Below are positions 63,527 to 64,000 of a stretch of DNA of 64,000 nt, piece after piece. Position 1 is the stretch's first letter, and each line of letters starts with the position of its first letter. The stretch comes from Anastrepha obliqua (lineage: Eukaryota > Arthropoda > Insecta > Diptera > Tephritidae). Made by a program: the position numbers and the translations under genes. Where the stretch lies: the NCBI RefSeq assembly GCF_027943255.1, contig NC_072893.1, forward strand, positions 19,180,001-19,244,000, read 5' to 3'. The notes beneath the pieces are model-generated. The model saw nothing but the letters and a program-made list of their open reading frames with translations. It was not told the DNA's origin and searched no databases.

Positions 63527-64000
63527 AAGGGTGATTTTTTAAGAGCTATAGGAAAGTTTTTCAAAAAAATACACGTAAAATTCAGAAAAATGCATGAAAT
63601 GTTTATTAAAATCGATAGTACAGTCCATATATTTTAATGTTTGAAGATTATTTCATGTAAATGTTGACCACGACTGCGCTTCAAATGGTCCGTCCGCTTA
63701 GTCCAATTTTAGCATACTCTTTCCAATGTTTCGTTAATTGAAGCAGGCGTGTCTGAATAGACATGAGCTTTAACATAGCCCCACATAAAATAATCTAAAG
63801 GCGGTATATCGCACGATCTGGGTGGCAAATTGACAGGTCCCGAACGTGAAATAAAATGTTCACCGAATCCGCCTCTCAACAAGTCCGTTGTTACGCGTGC
63901 TGTGTGGCATGTGGCACCGTCTTGCTGAAACCACATGTCATGCAAGTGAAGCTCTTGCATTTTGGGCAAAAAAAAGTTGGATATCATTTCACGGTAGCGC
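63527..64000 (-). mobile_element. DD41D (rosa-type) mariner-like element, runs off the window
   Basis: Terminal repeat AAGGGTGATTTTTTAAGAGC begins at 63527 after TA (63525-63526). Minus-strand coding: REMISNFFLPKMQELHLHDM, WFQQDGATCHTARVTTDLLR, FISRSGPVNLPPRSCDI, PPLDYFMWGYVKAHVYSD, TPASINETLERVC, then a stop where glutamine is expected, NWTKRTDHLKRSRGQHLHEI, ending IFKH. There are 41 residues between the two aspartates. The single nonsense codon at about 63708 is the only lesion seen; the N-terminal half lies beyond base 64000. It is the best preserved member of this family in the window. Confidence 0.85.

Overview
This window looks like a repeat-rich stretch of a fly nuclear genome. A tephritid fruit fly (the Bactrocera, Ceratitis, Rhagoletis and Anastrepha group) is the best guess. 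The reasons are the AT-rich composition, a dense layer of degraded insect transposons, repeated copies of the DD41D 'rosa'-type mariner first described from tephritids, tRNA-derived SINEs of a tephritid-like kind, and two intact genes for a Spaetzle-type cytokine. There are no prokaryotic features. Almost all the longer open frames belong to transposable elements, and most of those are broken.

Host genes. Only two intact protein genes are clear: 2948-3628 (+) and 12912-13613 (-). They encode secreted Spaetzle-like pro-cytokines of 226 and 233 residues. They lie in the arms of a 1.5-1.6 kb inverted duplication (about 2080-3640 and 12905-14480). Each arm also carries the matching divergent remnant of a third family member, and the two promoters share a TATA box and two NF-kappaB-like sites. 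The roughly 9.3 kb between the arms is filled with transposons. A possible promoter and first exon of an unidentified gene lies at 14991-15162.

Layout. 0-1.3 kb: Tc1 remnant and a deleted DD41D element. 2-3.7 kb: arm A. 3.8-6 kb: DD41D fragment, then a mariner split by a solo LTR. 6.7-11 kb: a Tc3-like transposon containing a Kolobok/Mutator-like transposase gene. 11.4-12.8 kb: LINE fragment. 12.9-14.8 kb: arm B. 16.4-17.6 kb: long mariner. 17.7-19.2 kb: intron-containing pseudogene of an arthropod transposon family with no agreed function. 19.2-23.9 kb: one LINE nested in another. 25-33 kb: LINE, mariner, maT and SINE pieces. 33.6-39.4 kb: DD41D, RNase H-type and RTE-type LINEs, a pogo/Tigger remnant and a Helitron end. 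40.6-41.2 kb: AT-rich satellite. 41-50 kb: mariners, LINEs, a maT-like element and a SINE. 50.1-51.8 kb: deleted Kolobok-like element with TTAA target duplications. 54.3-55.6 kb: second maT. 58-61.3 kb: LINE split by a complete 2.1 kb transposon with roughly 420 bp terminal inverted repeats, CACTG ends and a 3 bp target duplication. 63.5-64 kb: DD41D element running off the window.

Interplay. The two main points are the mirrored spaetzle-like pair with its mirrored candidate immune promoter, and the long-TIR element at 58,990-61,088. The gene in that element belongs to the same family as the intron-bearing pseudogene at 17.7-19.2 kb, so the two copies together define a candidate CACTA-like (CMC) transposon. 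Many nestings give exact insertion junctions and a relative order of insertion. All identifications come from reading motifs and translations; no database search was run.
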